Below, piece after piece: positions 57,212-64,000 of a DNA stretch of 64,000 bases (positions within the stretch are counted from its first letter, which is position 1; each line of letters starts with the position of its first letter). The notes under the pieces are model-generated. The model saw nothing but the letters and a program-made list of their open reading frames with translations, searched no databases and was not told where the DNA came from. Both the position numbers and the translations under genes were made by a program. The DNA is from an uncultured Steroidobacter sp. (GTDB taxonomy: Bacteria; Pseudomonadota; Gammaproteobacteria; Steroidobacterales; Steroidobacteraceae). Location: contig CALLKK010000006.1 in the NCBI GenBank assembly GCA_938008435.1, forward strand, positions 124,001-188,000, read 5' to 3'.

Positions 57212-58339
57212 TTACGCCGAACCTGTCGTCACGACCGGCGGGGCCGCTTCCGTGACATACGCATGGCCACGGATCGAAACCGACTTCACCAGCACCCACA
57301 CCGGCGCGCCTGGGCGCAATGCGAGCGATAGCGACGCGGCGCGAGTCACGCGCGCGAGCACGAGCGGACCGCCGATGTCGACGTACACGAGGTCGGTATC
57401 CGAATCGTCCTCGACGATGCGCGCCACAGAGCCGCTCAGCACATTGCGAACGCTCAATCCTTCGGGGCGAACCGTTGCAAGAATCACGTCGCGGGCGAGC
57501 AGCTGTACGCGCACGTGCGCGCCGGGTCGCGCCGCCGGCACCGCCACATGCAAGACGTTCTCACCGACGCGCACCGCCGCCAAGCCCGTGCTCCCATCCG
57601 CAAGCTCGACGCGACCATTGAGCACGGCACCAACTGCGTCAGGCCCGACGATCGCGCGCAGTGCAGGATGCAGGCTGATCGTATCCAGCGCGCCTTGAGT
57701 AACGGTGCGACCCTCCTGCATCAGCACGACATGCGTTGCCAGCCGCAGCACTTCGTCGAACTGATGACTCACGTAGAGCATCGGAATGGCCAGCTCGTCG
57801 CGCAGCCGCTCGAGATAGGGAAGCACCTCGTCACGTCGCGCGGCATCGAGCGACGCAAGCGGCTCATCGAGCAAAAGCACGCGCGGATGCGACAACAGCG
57901 CGCGCCCGAGCGCTACACGCTGACGTTCGCCGCCCGAGAGCTGATGCGGACGGCGCCTCAAGAGCCCTTCGAGCCCGAGCAGCTGCACGACTTCCTCGAA
58001 GCTCAGCGAACCGACCGTGCGCTGTCCGGCACGGCGCCATCCGTACTTCAGATTGGCGGCCACATCGAGATGCGGAAAGAGTCTCGCATCCTGAAAGACG
58101 TATCCGACACGCCGTTGCTCGCTGCGTACGTAGACCCCGTGGGCACTGTCTTCGAGCACCGTGCCGTCGATCTCGACGTACGACTGCTGCGCTTTGAGCA
58201 GTCCTGCGATGACGTTGAGCAGCGTCGTCTTGCCGCAGCCGGAGCGCCCGAAGAGTGCCACCACACCGGGCTCCTGCTGTTCGATCAACGCATCGAGGAC
58301 AAAATCCTCGCGTTCGAGGCGGACGCGGACCTTGAACAT
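57212..58339 (-). CDS. modC: Molybdate ABC transporter ATP-binding protein
   Basis: A 375-residue ATPase: Walker A GRSGCGKTTLL, signature LSGGERQRVALGRALL, Walker B VLLLDEPLASLD, and a C-terminal Mop/TOBE regulatory domain (about 290-360; SVRNVLSGSVARIVE, VLARVTRAASLSLALRPG) that senses molybdate. The ATG at 58339 overlaps the modB stop (ATGA). It powers molybdate import with ModB for the cofactor pathway encoded just downstream on the opposite strand. ModA is missing here. Confidence 0.94.
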   Translation of the reverse strand: MFKVRVRLEREDFVLDALIEQQEPGVVALFGRSGCGKTTLLNVIAGLLKAQQSYVEIDGTVLEDSAHGVYVRSEQRRVGYVFQDARLFPHLDVAANLKYGWRRAGQRTVGSLSFEEVVQLLGLEGLLRRRPHQLSGGERQRVALGRALLSHPRVLLLDEPLASLDAARRDEVLPYLERLRDELAIPMLYVSHQFDEVLRLATHVVLMQEGRTVTQGALDTISLHPALRAIVGPDAVGAVLNGRVELADGSTGLAAVRVGENVLHVAVPAARPGAHVRVQLLARDVILATVRPEGLSVRNVLSGSVARIVEDDSDTDLVYVDIGGPLVLARVTRAASLSLALRPGAPVWVLVKSVSIRGHAYVTEAAPPVVTTGSA

Positions 58340-59022
58340 CAACGCCCCAACAGACTCCGCGCACGCCGCATGAGCAGCTCGGCAGCCGCCAACCCCAACA
58401 ACCCGAGCGCGATCGAAATAGCTGCCAGCCGGGCGGCTAGCGCCTCACCGCCCGGCGTCTGCAGCGCGGTGTAAAGCGCAAGCGGCAGCGTGCGAGTCTC
58501 GCCAGGGATATTGGCTGCGAACGTGATGACGGCGCCGAATTGTCCGAGCCCCGCCGCAAACGCGACGACCGAACCTGCAAGCACCCCCGGCAACATCAAC
58601 GGCAAGGTCACCGTAAAGAATCGATCCCAGGGGCCTGCCCCGAGCGTGCGGGCCGCCTCCTCGAGTCCCGGATCGACAGCCTCGAGCGACAAACGAATCG
58701 CACGCACGACCAACGGGAAGGACATGACCGCGGTGGCCAACGCAGCACCGGCGCTGGTGAAGACGAGTTGAATCCCGAAGCGCTCGAGCAGCCATCCGCC
58801 GAGCACGCCCTGCGTGCCGAAAACCACGAGCAACAAATAGCCGACGACGACCGGCGGCAGAACCAGCGGCAGGTGCACGAGCACATCGAGCAACATGCGC
58901 CCGCGCAGGCGCGAGCGCGCGAGTAGCCACGCCACGAGCATCGCAAACGGCAAGCTCCACAGGACGCTGCGAAGCGCCACGGAAAGGCTCAGGCGAAGTG
59001 CATCGAGTTCGGCAGCGGTCAT
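58339..59022 (-). CDS. modB: Molybdate ABC transporter permease
   Basis: A 227-residue inner-membrane protein with about five to six helices and the ABC-permease coupling motif EEAARTLGAGPWDRFFTVTLP near residue 140. The N-terminal LRLSLSVALRSVLWSLPFAMLVAWLLAR is typical of ModB. ATG at 59022 is used; a GTG four codons upstream (59034) is an alternative. Upstream there is no modA, only an intergenic gap and divergent small genes, so the periplasmic binding protein must come from another locus. Confidence 0.94.
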   Translation of the reverse strand: MTAAELDALRLSLSVALRSVLWSLPFAMLVAWLLARSRLRGRMLLDVLVHLPLVLPPVVVGYLLLVVFGTQGVLGGWLLERFGIQLVFTSAGAALATAVMSFPLVVRAIRLSLEAVDPGLEEAARTLGAGPWDRFFTVTLPLMLPGVLAGSVVAFAAGLGQFGAVITFAANIPGETRTLPLALYTALQTPGGEALAARLAAISIALGLLGLAAAELLMRRARSLLGR

Positions 59023-59213
59023 GAGGTCAGTCACGATCGAGCGCTGAGCCTACAAAGGAGCCGAGCCGCCGTACAGCATTCCGAGACTTCGCACGCATCG
59101 ACGTGGCGAGAATCGCCCAACCGCCTTAAGATCCCCAGGTCCCTGCAGCCGCCGACCCGCACACAGCACATCCGCGTGTGTCGGCACGCGGTAAAAGACG
59201 GAGGCGTTCAAGC

Positions 59214-59585
59214 ATGAAAATCTCAACTATCGGTGCCCTCCTCGCCGGCACGCTGCTCTCCATGGCGATCAACGCGGAATGCGTCTACCCCAAGCCGCCG
59301 GCAGCCGCGCCCGATGGGCTCACCGCCACGCGTGAAGAGATGCTCGAGGCGATGCGAGCCGTGAAGGATTACAACGAGCGCGTCACCGCTTATCTCGAGT
59401 GCCTCGAGACCGAAACGAACGAGCGCATTGCGGCGGCCGGCCCCGATGCGACTCCGGAGCAGATCGCTCAGATCAAAGCGATCTACACCAAGCGGCACGA
59501 CGCCGCCGTCCAAGAGCTCCAGTCGCATGCCGACCGCTTCAATGAGCAGGTCAAGGTCTTCAAAGCGCGCGACAAGAAGAGTTAA
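59214..59585 (+). CDS. Small secreted protein, paralogue 1
   Basis: A 123-residue periplasmic or secreted protein: signal peptide (about 1-21, ending INA), then ECVYPKPPAAAPDGLTATREEM, YNERVTAYLECLETE and a C-terminal helix FNEQVKVFKARDKKS. The two cysteines probably form a disulfide. GGAGG lies 10 nt before the ATG. It shares the frame CxxPKxPAxxPDGxTAT...YNExV...FNEQV...FKAR with the next gene, so the two are duplicates. Function unknown. Confidence 0.78.
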   Translation: MKISTIGALLAGTLLSMAINAECVYPKPPAAAPDGLTATREEMLEAMRAVKDYNERVTAYLECLETETNERIAAAGPDATPEQIAQIKAIYTKRHDAAVQELQSHADRFNEQVKVFKARDKKS

Positions 59586-59826
59586 TCAAACTCTTGCGGG
59601 TTAACCCCGCGCCTGCAGGCCGTCTCGTCGCGGTCATCTCACCCGCGTACGAGACGCGCGCATGCCTGCCGCGACGCGAGATATGCGCCGCAGTTTTCCA
59701 CTTTGGTGCGGCGCTTATGTGAACTTGCCGCATCCTCGACCTCAAGTCCGCCTGCCCAGCGCCGATGAACAGGCCCGAAGGCTTCCATTGAGGAGGCCGC
59801 TTATTGATTGAGGCGAGATTAAGATC

Positions 59827-60183
59827 ATGAAAAACAAGGCAAGAGCGCTGCTTTCCACGTTTGCCCTTGCGTCGCTTGGCTTGAGCGCCGCTGCCCAGGC
59901 CGACTGCCCCTTCCCGAAGGCGCCGGCGACGATCCCCGATGGCGCGACCGCCACCGAGGCTGAAATGCTCGCCGCCATGAAGGAGTTCAAGGCGTACAAC
60001 GAAGAAGTCAAAGCGTTCCAGGCCTGCCTCGACGAAGAAGCCAAGGCGAAGGGCGCCGGCGCGCAGTCGATGACGTTCAAGTCGATGCAGCAGAAGAAGC
60101 TGGCGGCCGCCGTGGACGAGCTCGAGCGCAAGGCGAAGCTGTTCAACGAGCAGGTGCGCATCTTCAAGGCTCGTTCGAGCTGA
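59827..60183 (+). CDS. Small secreted protein, paralogue 2
   Basis: A 118-residue protein with a signal peptide (about 1-25, ending AQA), then DCPFPKAPATIPDGATATEAEM, EFKAYNEEVKAFQACLDEE and FNEQVRIFKARSS at the C terminus. It mirrors paralogue 1 along its whole length, with a divergent middle (lower similarity around residues 70-90). It lies 241 bp downstream, so it may have its own promoter. A strong terminator follows at 60287. Confidence 0.8.
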   Translation: MKNKARALLSTFALASLGLSAAAQADCPFPKAPATIPDGATATEAEMLAAMKEFKAYNEEVKAFQACLDEEAKAKGAGAQSMTFKSMQQKKLAAAVDELERKAKLFNEQVRIFKARSS

Positions 60184-60286
60184 TCGAGATCTGCGAGCGC
60201 GCGCCGCCGCCACGACGTAGACCATCCGTCGCGGGCCGCGGGCGTTTCGTCGCACCCGCAAGCTAGACCGTTCACCGGTCGGATAC

Positions 60287-60321
60287 AAAAAGCGCTCGGC
60301 GCATGGCGCCGGGCGCTTTTT
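60287..60321. terminator. Strong bidirectional rho-independent terminator
   Basis: A 16-bp stem with one mismatch (60287-60302 with 60306-60321), ATG loop, five A on the left and five T on the right. It ends the paralogue transcript 104 bp after its stop and separates it from moeA. Confidence 0.9.
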
Positions 60322-60391
60322 CGTCTGTGACGTTTCGCATCATCCGACGGCGCCGCGCAAAAGCGGTATCCTGAGGCCGATTCTTCCTGAG

Positions 60392-61585
60392 ATGGTCATG
60401 ATTTCCCCCGCGGAAGCCCAGCACGCAATCGAGTCCCAGGCCGCCCGTCTGCCGGTCGAGGAATGTCCGCTGGTAAGCGCAATCGGGCGTGTACTGGGTG
60501 AAAACATCTACGCCGAACGCGATCAACCGCCGTTCGATCGCGTCACCATGGACGGCATCGCTCTGTCGACGGTTGGTCTAACGGACGGTCCCCGCCGCTT
60601 GCGCATCGCCGGCACGCAGCCGGCCGGCGCGCCGCCGCTCACGCTGCCCGATCCCGGCAGCTGCATCGAAGTGATGACCGGCGCGATCCTGCCGCACGGC
60701 TGCGATTGCGTCGTGCCCGTCGAAAAGCTCGCCGTTCGCGATGGCGTGGCCGAGCTGGCCGCCGACGTCGAGCCTCGTCCGATGCTCAACGTTCATAGCC
60801 GCGGTCTCGACTGCCGCAAAGGACAGCTGTTGCTCGAGCGCGGGACGCGGCTCGGTCCGGCCGAAATTGCCGTGCTCGCCTCCAATGGCAACGCACGCGT
60901 CACCGTGACGCGCGAGCCGCGCATCGTCGTGATCTCGACCGGCGACGAGCTGGTCGAGCCCGGTGAGGTCGTCCAGGAATGGCAGATCTATCGCTCGAAC
61001 GTTTACGCCGTCCTCGCCGCCCTCACCCGCCGCGGTTATCGCCACGTGCAAACCGATCATTTGCGCGATGACCTCGCGAGCCTGCGAACGCGCCTGGCTG
61101 CACACCTGGAAACGAACGACGTGCTGATCCTGAGCGGCGGCGTATCGATGGGGCGCTTCGACTACGTGCCGCAGGTGCTCGATGAGCTCGGCGTCCGGAG
61201 AATCTTCCACAAGATTGCCCAGCGGCCGGGCAAGCCGATGTGGTTCGGCGTCGGACCGCGCGGTCAAGCGGTTTACGCCTTGCCCGGCAATCCCGTATCG
61301 ACGCTGATCTGCCTTGCGCGCTACGTGTATCGGGGCCTTGATGTCGCGACCTCGGCCGCGATGACGAAGCCACAGACCGTCGCGCTGACCGCGGATTTCG
61401 AGGTCAAACCGGCATTGACGTTCTTCCTGCCCGTTGTGCTCGACAGCTCGGCGCGGGCTCGCCCGCATCCGACGCAAGGTTCCGGCGATTTCGTCTCGTT
61501 GCTGGGCACGGACGGCTTCGTGGAGCTCCCGCCTGGACCTACGCTCGCCAAGCGCGACACGCCGGTCCCCTTTTACCGTTGGTGA
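60392..61585 (+). CDS. moeA: Molybdopterin molybdenumtransferase
   Basis: Inserts molybdate into adenylylated molybdopterin. The protein has 397 residues: N-terminal PPFDRVTMDGIALS (the PPFDxSxMDGYA motif), PVEKLAV mid-domain 2, and the MoaB/MogA-like domain with VVISTGDELVEPGE, SGGVSMGRFDYV and ALPGNPVSTLIC. An ATG two codons later (60398) is an equally good start. It begins the moe-moa-mob cluster; the next ATG is 4 bp after its stop. Confidence 0.96.
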   Translation: MVMISPAEAQHAIESQAARLPVEECPLVSAIGRVLGENIYAERDQPPFDRVTMDGIALSTVGLTDGPRRLRIAGTQPAGAPPLTLPDPGSCIEVMTGAILPHGCDCVVPVEKLAVRDGVAELAADVEPRPMLNVHSRGLDCRKGQLLLERGTRLGPAEIAVLASNGNARVTVTREPRIVVISTGDELVEPGEVVQEWQIYRSNVYAVLAALTRRGYRHVQTDHLRDDLASLRTRLAAHLETNDVLILSGGVSMGRFDYVPQVLDELGVRRIFHKIAQRPGKPMWFGVGPRGQAVYALPGNPVSTLICLARYVYRGLDVATSAAMTKPQTVALTADFEVKPALTFFLPVVLDSSARARPHPTQGSGDFVSLLGTDGFVELPPGPTLAKRDTPVPFYRW

Positions 61586-61589
61586 GATC

Positions 61590-62642
61590 ATGAAGTCGCA
61601 GCGCATCATCGAGCTCGGTTCGCACGCGACGCCTCGCGACAGAAGCGGCCGTCCGTTGCGCGATCTGCGCATCTCGGTCATGGATCGCTGCAACTTCCGC
61701 TGCCCATACTGCATGCCGCGGGAGACCTTTCATGACAACTACCGCTTTCTCAAGTCGTCTGATCGCCTGTCGTTCGAAGAGATCGTCCGCATCGCGCGCC
61801 TGTTCGTGCAACTCGGCGTGCGCAAGGTGCGGCTGACAGGCGGCGAGCCGCTGCTACGCCCGAACCTCTCCGAGCTCGTCGGCGACTTGACCGCCATCGA
61901 GGGCGTCGACGATGTGGCGCTGACGACGAATGCGGTGCTTCTTGCGCAGCACGCCGCCGAGCTCAAAGCGAACGGCCTGCATCGCATTACGGTGAGCCTC
62001 GATTCGCTCGATCCAGAGATCTTCAAGCGCATGAGCGGCGGGTTCGCGGAGCTCGACCGAGTGCTTGCCGGCATCGACGCCGCACTCTCGGCGGGGCTGA
62101 CACCGATCAAGATCAACGCGGTCGTCCAACGCGGCGTGAACGACCATTGCGTGCTCGATCTCGTCGAACGCTTTCGCGGCACCGGCATCATCGTACGCTT
62201 CATCGAATACATGGATGTCGGCAACCGCAATCATTGGAGTCTCGATCGCGTCGTGCCCTCGCGCGAGCTGGTCGAGCGCATTCACGCGCGTTGGCCGATC
62301 CACCCCGTGCAGGAGAACTATCACGGCGAAGTTGCCGAACGATATGCCTTCGACGATGGCGCCGGAGAAATCGGCTTCATCTCGTCGGTTACCAATCCGT
62401 TCTGCGGCGCATGTACGCGCGCACGCCTCTCGTCCGAAGGCATCTTCTACACGTGCCTCTTCGCAACGACGGGCGTAGACTTGCGCGGCCCGCTGCGCAG
62501 CGGCGCGAGCGATGCGGAGCTCATCGAGCTTATTCGTTCCACGTGGCTGCAGCGCAGCGACCGCTACAGCGAGCTGCGCGCCTCGCTCACTGCGCGCGGC
62601 CAGCCTCTGCGCAAGATCGAGATGTACTACATCGGCGGCTAA
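61590..62642 (+). CDS. moaA: GTP 3',8-cyclase
   Basis: A radical-SAM enzyme that starts cofactor synthesis with MoaC. It has 350 residues. N-terminal CNFRCPYC carries the SAM cluster cysteines, RLTGGEPLLR the SAM-binding site, and the C-terminal cluster cysteines are in FCGACTRARLS and the following IFYTCLF. It ends in the Gly-Gly tail (YIGG) required in MoaA. The ATG at 61590 follows a GGTGAG ribosome binding site overlapping the moeA stop. Confidence 0.97.
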   Translation: MKSQRIIELGSHATPRDRSGRPLRDLRISVMDRCNFRCPYCMPRETFHDNYRFLKSSDRLSFEEIVRIARLFVQLGVRKVRLTGGEPLLRPNLSELVGDLTAIEGVDDVALTTNAVLLAQHAAELKANGLHRITVSLDSLDPEIFKRMSGGFAELDRVLAGIDAALSAGLTPIKINAVVQRGVNDHCVLDLVERFRGTGIIVRFIEYMDVGNRNHWSLDRVVPSRELVERIHARWPIHPVQENYHGEVAERYAFDDGAGEIGFISSVTNPFCGACTRARLSSEGIFYTCLFATTGVDLRGPLRSGASDAELIELIRSTWLQRSDRYSELRASLTARGQPLRKIEMYYIGG

Positions 62643-62655
62643 GGTCTCTCGAACC

Positions 62656-63162
62656 GTGTCCGACTTCTCTCACATCGATGCGAAACACGCGCCCACGATG
62701 GTGGACGTGAGCGGCAAGCACGTCACCTATCGCGTGGCGACGGCGGAAACGCGCGTACGCTTTCCCGCCGCGGTCGCGCGCGCGCTTCGCGATAATGGCT
62801 TCGCCACGAGCAAAGGGCCCGTCTTTCACACCGCGATCGTGGCGGGCACGATGGCAGCCAAATGCACGCACGAGCTCATTCCGTTCTGCCATCCGCTTGG
62901 CATCGAAAAATGCACGGTCACGATCGAGATGGAGGGCGACGACGCACTGGTCCGTTGCACGGTCGGCGTGCATCACAAGACCGGCGTCGAGATGGAAGCG
63001 CTGACGGGAGCCAGCATCGCGGCGTTGACGATTTACGACATGTGCAAGGCGCTCTCGCACGACATCGTGATCGCCGAAACCAAGCTCATCGAAAAGCACG
63101 GCGGCAAATCCGATTACGCGCAGCCCGCGACCGATCGACAGCCCCTTTCGAGCACGTCATGA
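62656..63162 (+). CDS. moaC: Cyclic pyranopterin monophosphate synthase
   Basis: Works after MoaA to make cyclic pyranopterin monophosphate. It has 168 residues from the GTG at 62656. Conserved MVDVSGKHVTYR, HELIPFCHPL (active-site region) and TGVEMEALTGASIAALTIYDMCKA are all present. AAGG lies 9-10 nt before the GTG. Its stop overlaps the ATG of the MobA-MoaD gene (63159-63162). Confidence 0.95.
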   Translation: MSDFSHIDAKHAPTMVDVSGKHVTYRVATAETRVRFPAAVARALRDNGFATSKGPVFHTAIVAGTMAAKCTHELIPFCHPLGIEKCTVTIEMEGDDALVRCTVGVHHKTGVEMEALTGASIAALTIYDMCKALSHDIVIAETKLIEKHGGKSDYAQPATDRQPLSSTS

Positions 63163-64000
63163 CGCAAACGGCGCCTCTCTTCGGACTCGTTCTCGCCGGC
63201 GGCGCGAGCACGCGCATGCAGCGCGACAAAGCCGCCCTGGCCTATCACGGCCGCACGCAGCTCGAATGGACCTACGAGCTGCTTGCGCCTTTGTGCACGG
63301 CCACTTTCGTCTCGGTACGTCCCGATCAGCGCGATGAGCCGATTCGGGCGAAGTTTCCCCAGATCGTCGACAAGACACCCGGCATCGGCCCCTTGGCGGG
63401 TATCGCCGCTGCGCTTACCGAGCACCCCAAAGCCGCCTGGCTCGTGATCGCATGCGATCTGCCGTTCATCACCGAGCGCACGCTGCGCCACCTGATCGAG
63501 GCGCGCGATCCCTCGTATATCGCCACCGCGTACCGCAGCAGCCACGACGGGCTGCCCGAGCCCTTGTGCGCGATATGGGAACCTGCGGCACGCACCGAGG
63601 TAGAAAAGCATTTGCAGGCCGACAAGAAGTGTCCGCGCAAGCTACTCATCAACGTCGGCTGCAAGCTGCTCGATCTGCCCGAACCGGAGGCGCTCGACAA
63701 CGTCAACACGCCCGACGAATCGCTCGCAGCGGCCGCACGCTTGGGTCGCCCGACCGCATCGAGCACTTTCGATCGCCCGTCTCGCGAGAGCGTGTCGATC
63801 CGCGTGCAGTACTTCGCCGTCTTGCGCGAGCAAGCAGGCCGTCGCGAGGAGGTGCTCGATACGCGCGCACGCAGCCCCATGGAGCTGTACGAGGAGCTGC
63901 AGCGCCGACATGGATTCGCGCTGCGGCCAGCGCAGATCAAGGTCGCGATCAATACGGAGTTCAGCGACTGGAACGCCGAGCTCAAGCACGGCGACACAGT
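63159..64000 (+). CDS. MobA-MoaD fusion (molybdenum cofactor guanylyltransferase + molybdopterin synthase small subunit), cut by window end
   Basis: One open frame encodes a MobA-type NTP transferase (about 1-190: LAGGASTRMQRDK, then ACDLPFITE) followed without stop by a MoaD/ThiS ubiquitin-like domain from about residue 212 (VSIRVQYFAVLREQAGRREEV to VAINTEFSDWNAELKHGDT). The C-terminal Gly-Gly needed for thiocarboxylation lies beyond the edge. MobA adds GMP to the cofactor; MoaD carries sulfur for MoaE. The fusion is unusual. A separate in-frame GTG at 63792 could start MoaD alone, but no stop precedes it. ATG at 63159 overlaps moaC. Confidence 0.88.
   Translation, partial: MTQTAPLFGLVLAGGASTRMQRDKAALAYHGRTQLEWTYELLAPLCTATFVSVRPDQRDEPIRAKFPQIVDKTPGIGPLAGIAAALTEHPKAAWLVIACDLPFITERTLRHLIEARDPSYIATAYRSSHDGLPEPLCAIWEPAARTEVEKHLQADKKCPRKLLINVGCKLLDLPEPEALDNVNTPDESLAAAARLGRPTASSTFDRPSRESVSIRVQYFAVLREQAGRREEVLDTRARSPMELYEELQRRHGFALRPAQIKVAINTEFSDWNAELKHGDT

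Noticed and set aside
60184..60391. Moco riboswitch before moeA
   Set aside because: The region holds a plain terminator hairpin and lacks the multi-stem Moco pattern.

Overview
The window is high-GC, gene-dense chromosomal DNA of an aerobic Gram-negative bacterium, most likely a gammaproteobacterium related to Xanthomonadales, Nevskiales or Steroidobacterales. The pointers are a TonB-dependent receptor, ExbB/ExbD proteins, a 180-kDa-type NAD-glutamate dehydrogenase, a bacterial phosphoenolpyruvate carboxylase of about 900 residues, and TPP, SAH and c-di-GMP riboswitches. The taxonomic placement is inference. I see no rRNA, tRNA, CRISPR array, insertion sequence or prophage.

Layout. 1-5.2 kb: 4-hydroxyphenylpyruvate dioxygenase (cut by the left edge), a divergent MarR regulator with a palindromic operator, and E1alpha, E1beta and E2 of a 2-oxoacid dehydrogenase complex. 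5.4-11.1 kb: NAD-glutamate dehydrogenase and phosphoglycerate mutase. 11.2-15.7 kb (minus): a thiamine-scavenging operon behind a TPP riboswitch, encoding a TonB receptor, a YkoF-like thiamine-binding protein, a PnuT-type transporter and a thiamine-kinase-like protein, followed by a 2Fe-2S ferredoxin. 15.9-22.6 kb: PhzF-like protein, ModF-like tandem ABC ATPase, membrane-anchored HDOD protein, DUF1840 protein, NodIJ-type ABC exporter and YebC. 22.7-28.8 kb (minus): three small proteins, then the methyl cycle, with purU and ahcY (behind an SAH riboswitch), metK and an adenosine-kinase-like PfkB protein. 29.0-32.2 kb: receiver-GGDEF protein, FolD, MarR and a small orphan.

32.3-45.4 kb (minus) is the most interesting part. 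A c-di-GMP-I riboswitch precedes a tightly packed block: TlpA-like thioredoxin, a periplasmic coiled-coil protein, two large TPR proteins, a TPR lipoprotein, a small secreted protein, ExbB, two ExbDs and a TonB/AgmX-like transducer. A 109-residue protein and phosphoenolpyruvate carboxylase follow. This looks like an uncharacterised proton-motive-force-driven envelope machine under c-di-GMP control. The carboxylase carries Ala where the catalytic metal-binding Asp of GYSDS is expected.

45.5-50.1 kb: two small secreted or membrane proteins, one built of eight 14-residue repeats (42-bp DNA units), face an ECF sigma factor translationally coupled to a TPR Ser/Thr kinase. 50.1-57.2 kb: SYLF protein, MsrA, AraC regulator, a small protein, a patatin-type (type Vd-like) outer-membrane protein and methylmalonate-semialdehyde dehydrogenase. 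57.2-64.0 kb: molybdenum. ModB and ModC lie on the minus strand without ModA. Two secreted paralogues come next, then moeA, moaA, moaC and a MobA-MoaD fusion gene that runs off the right edge.
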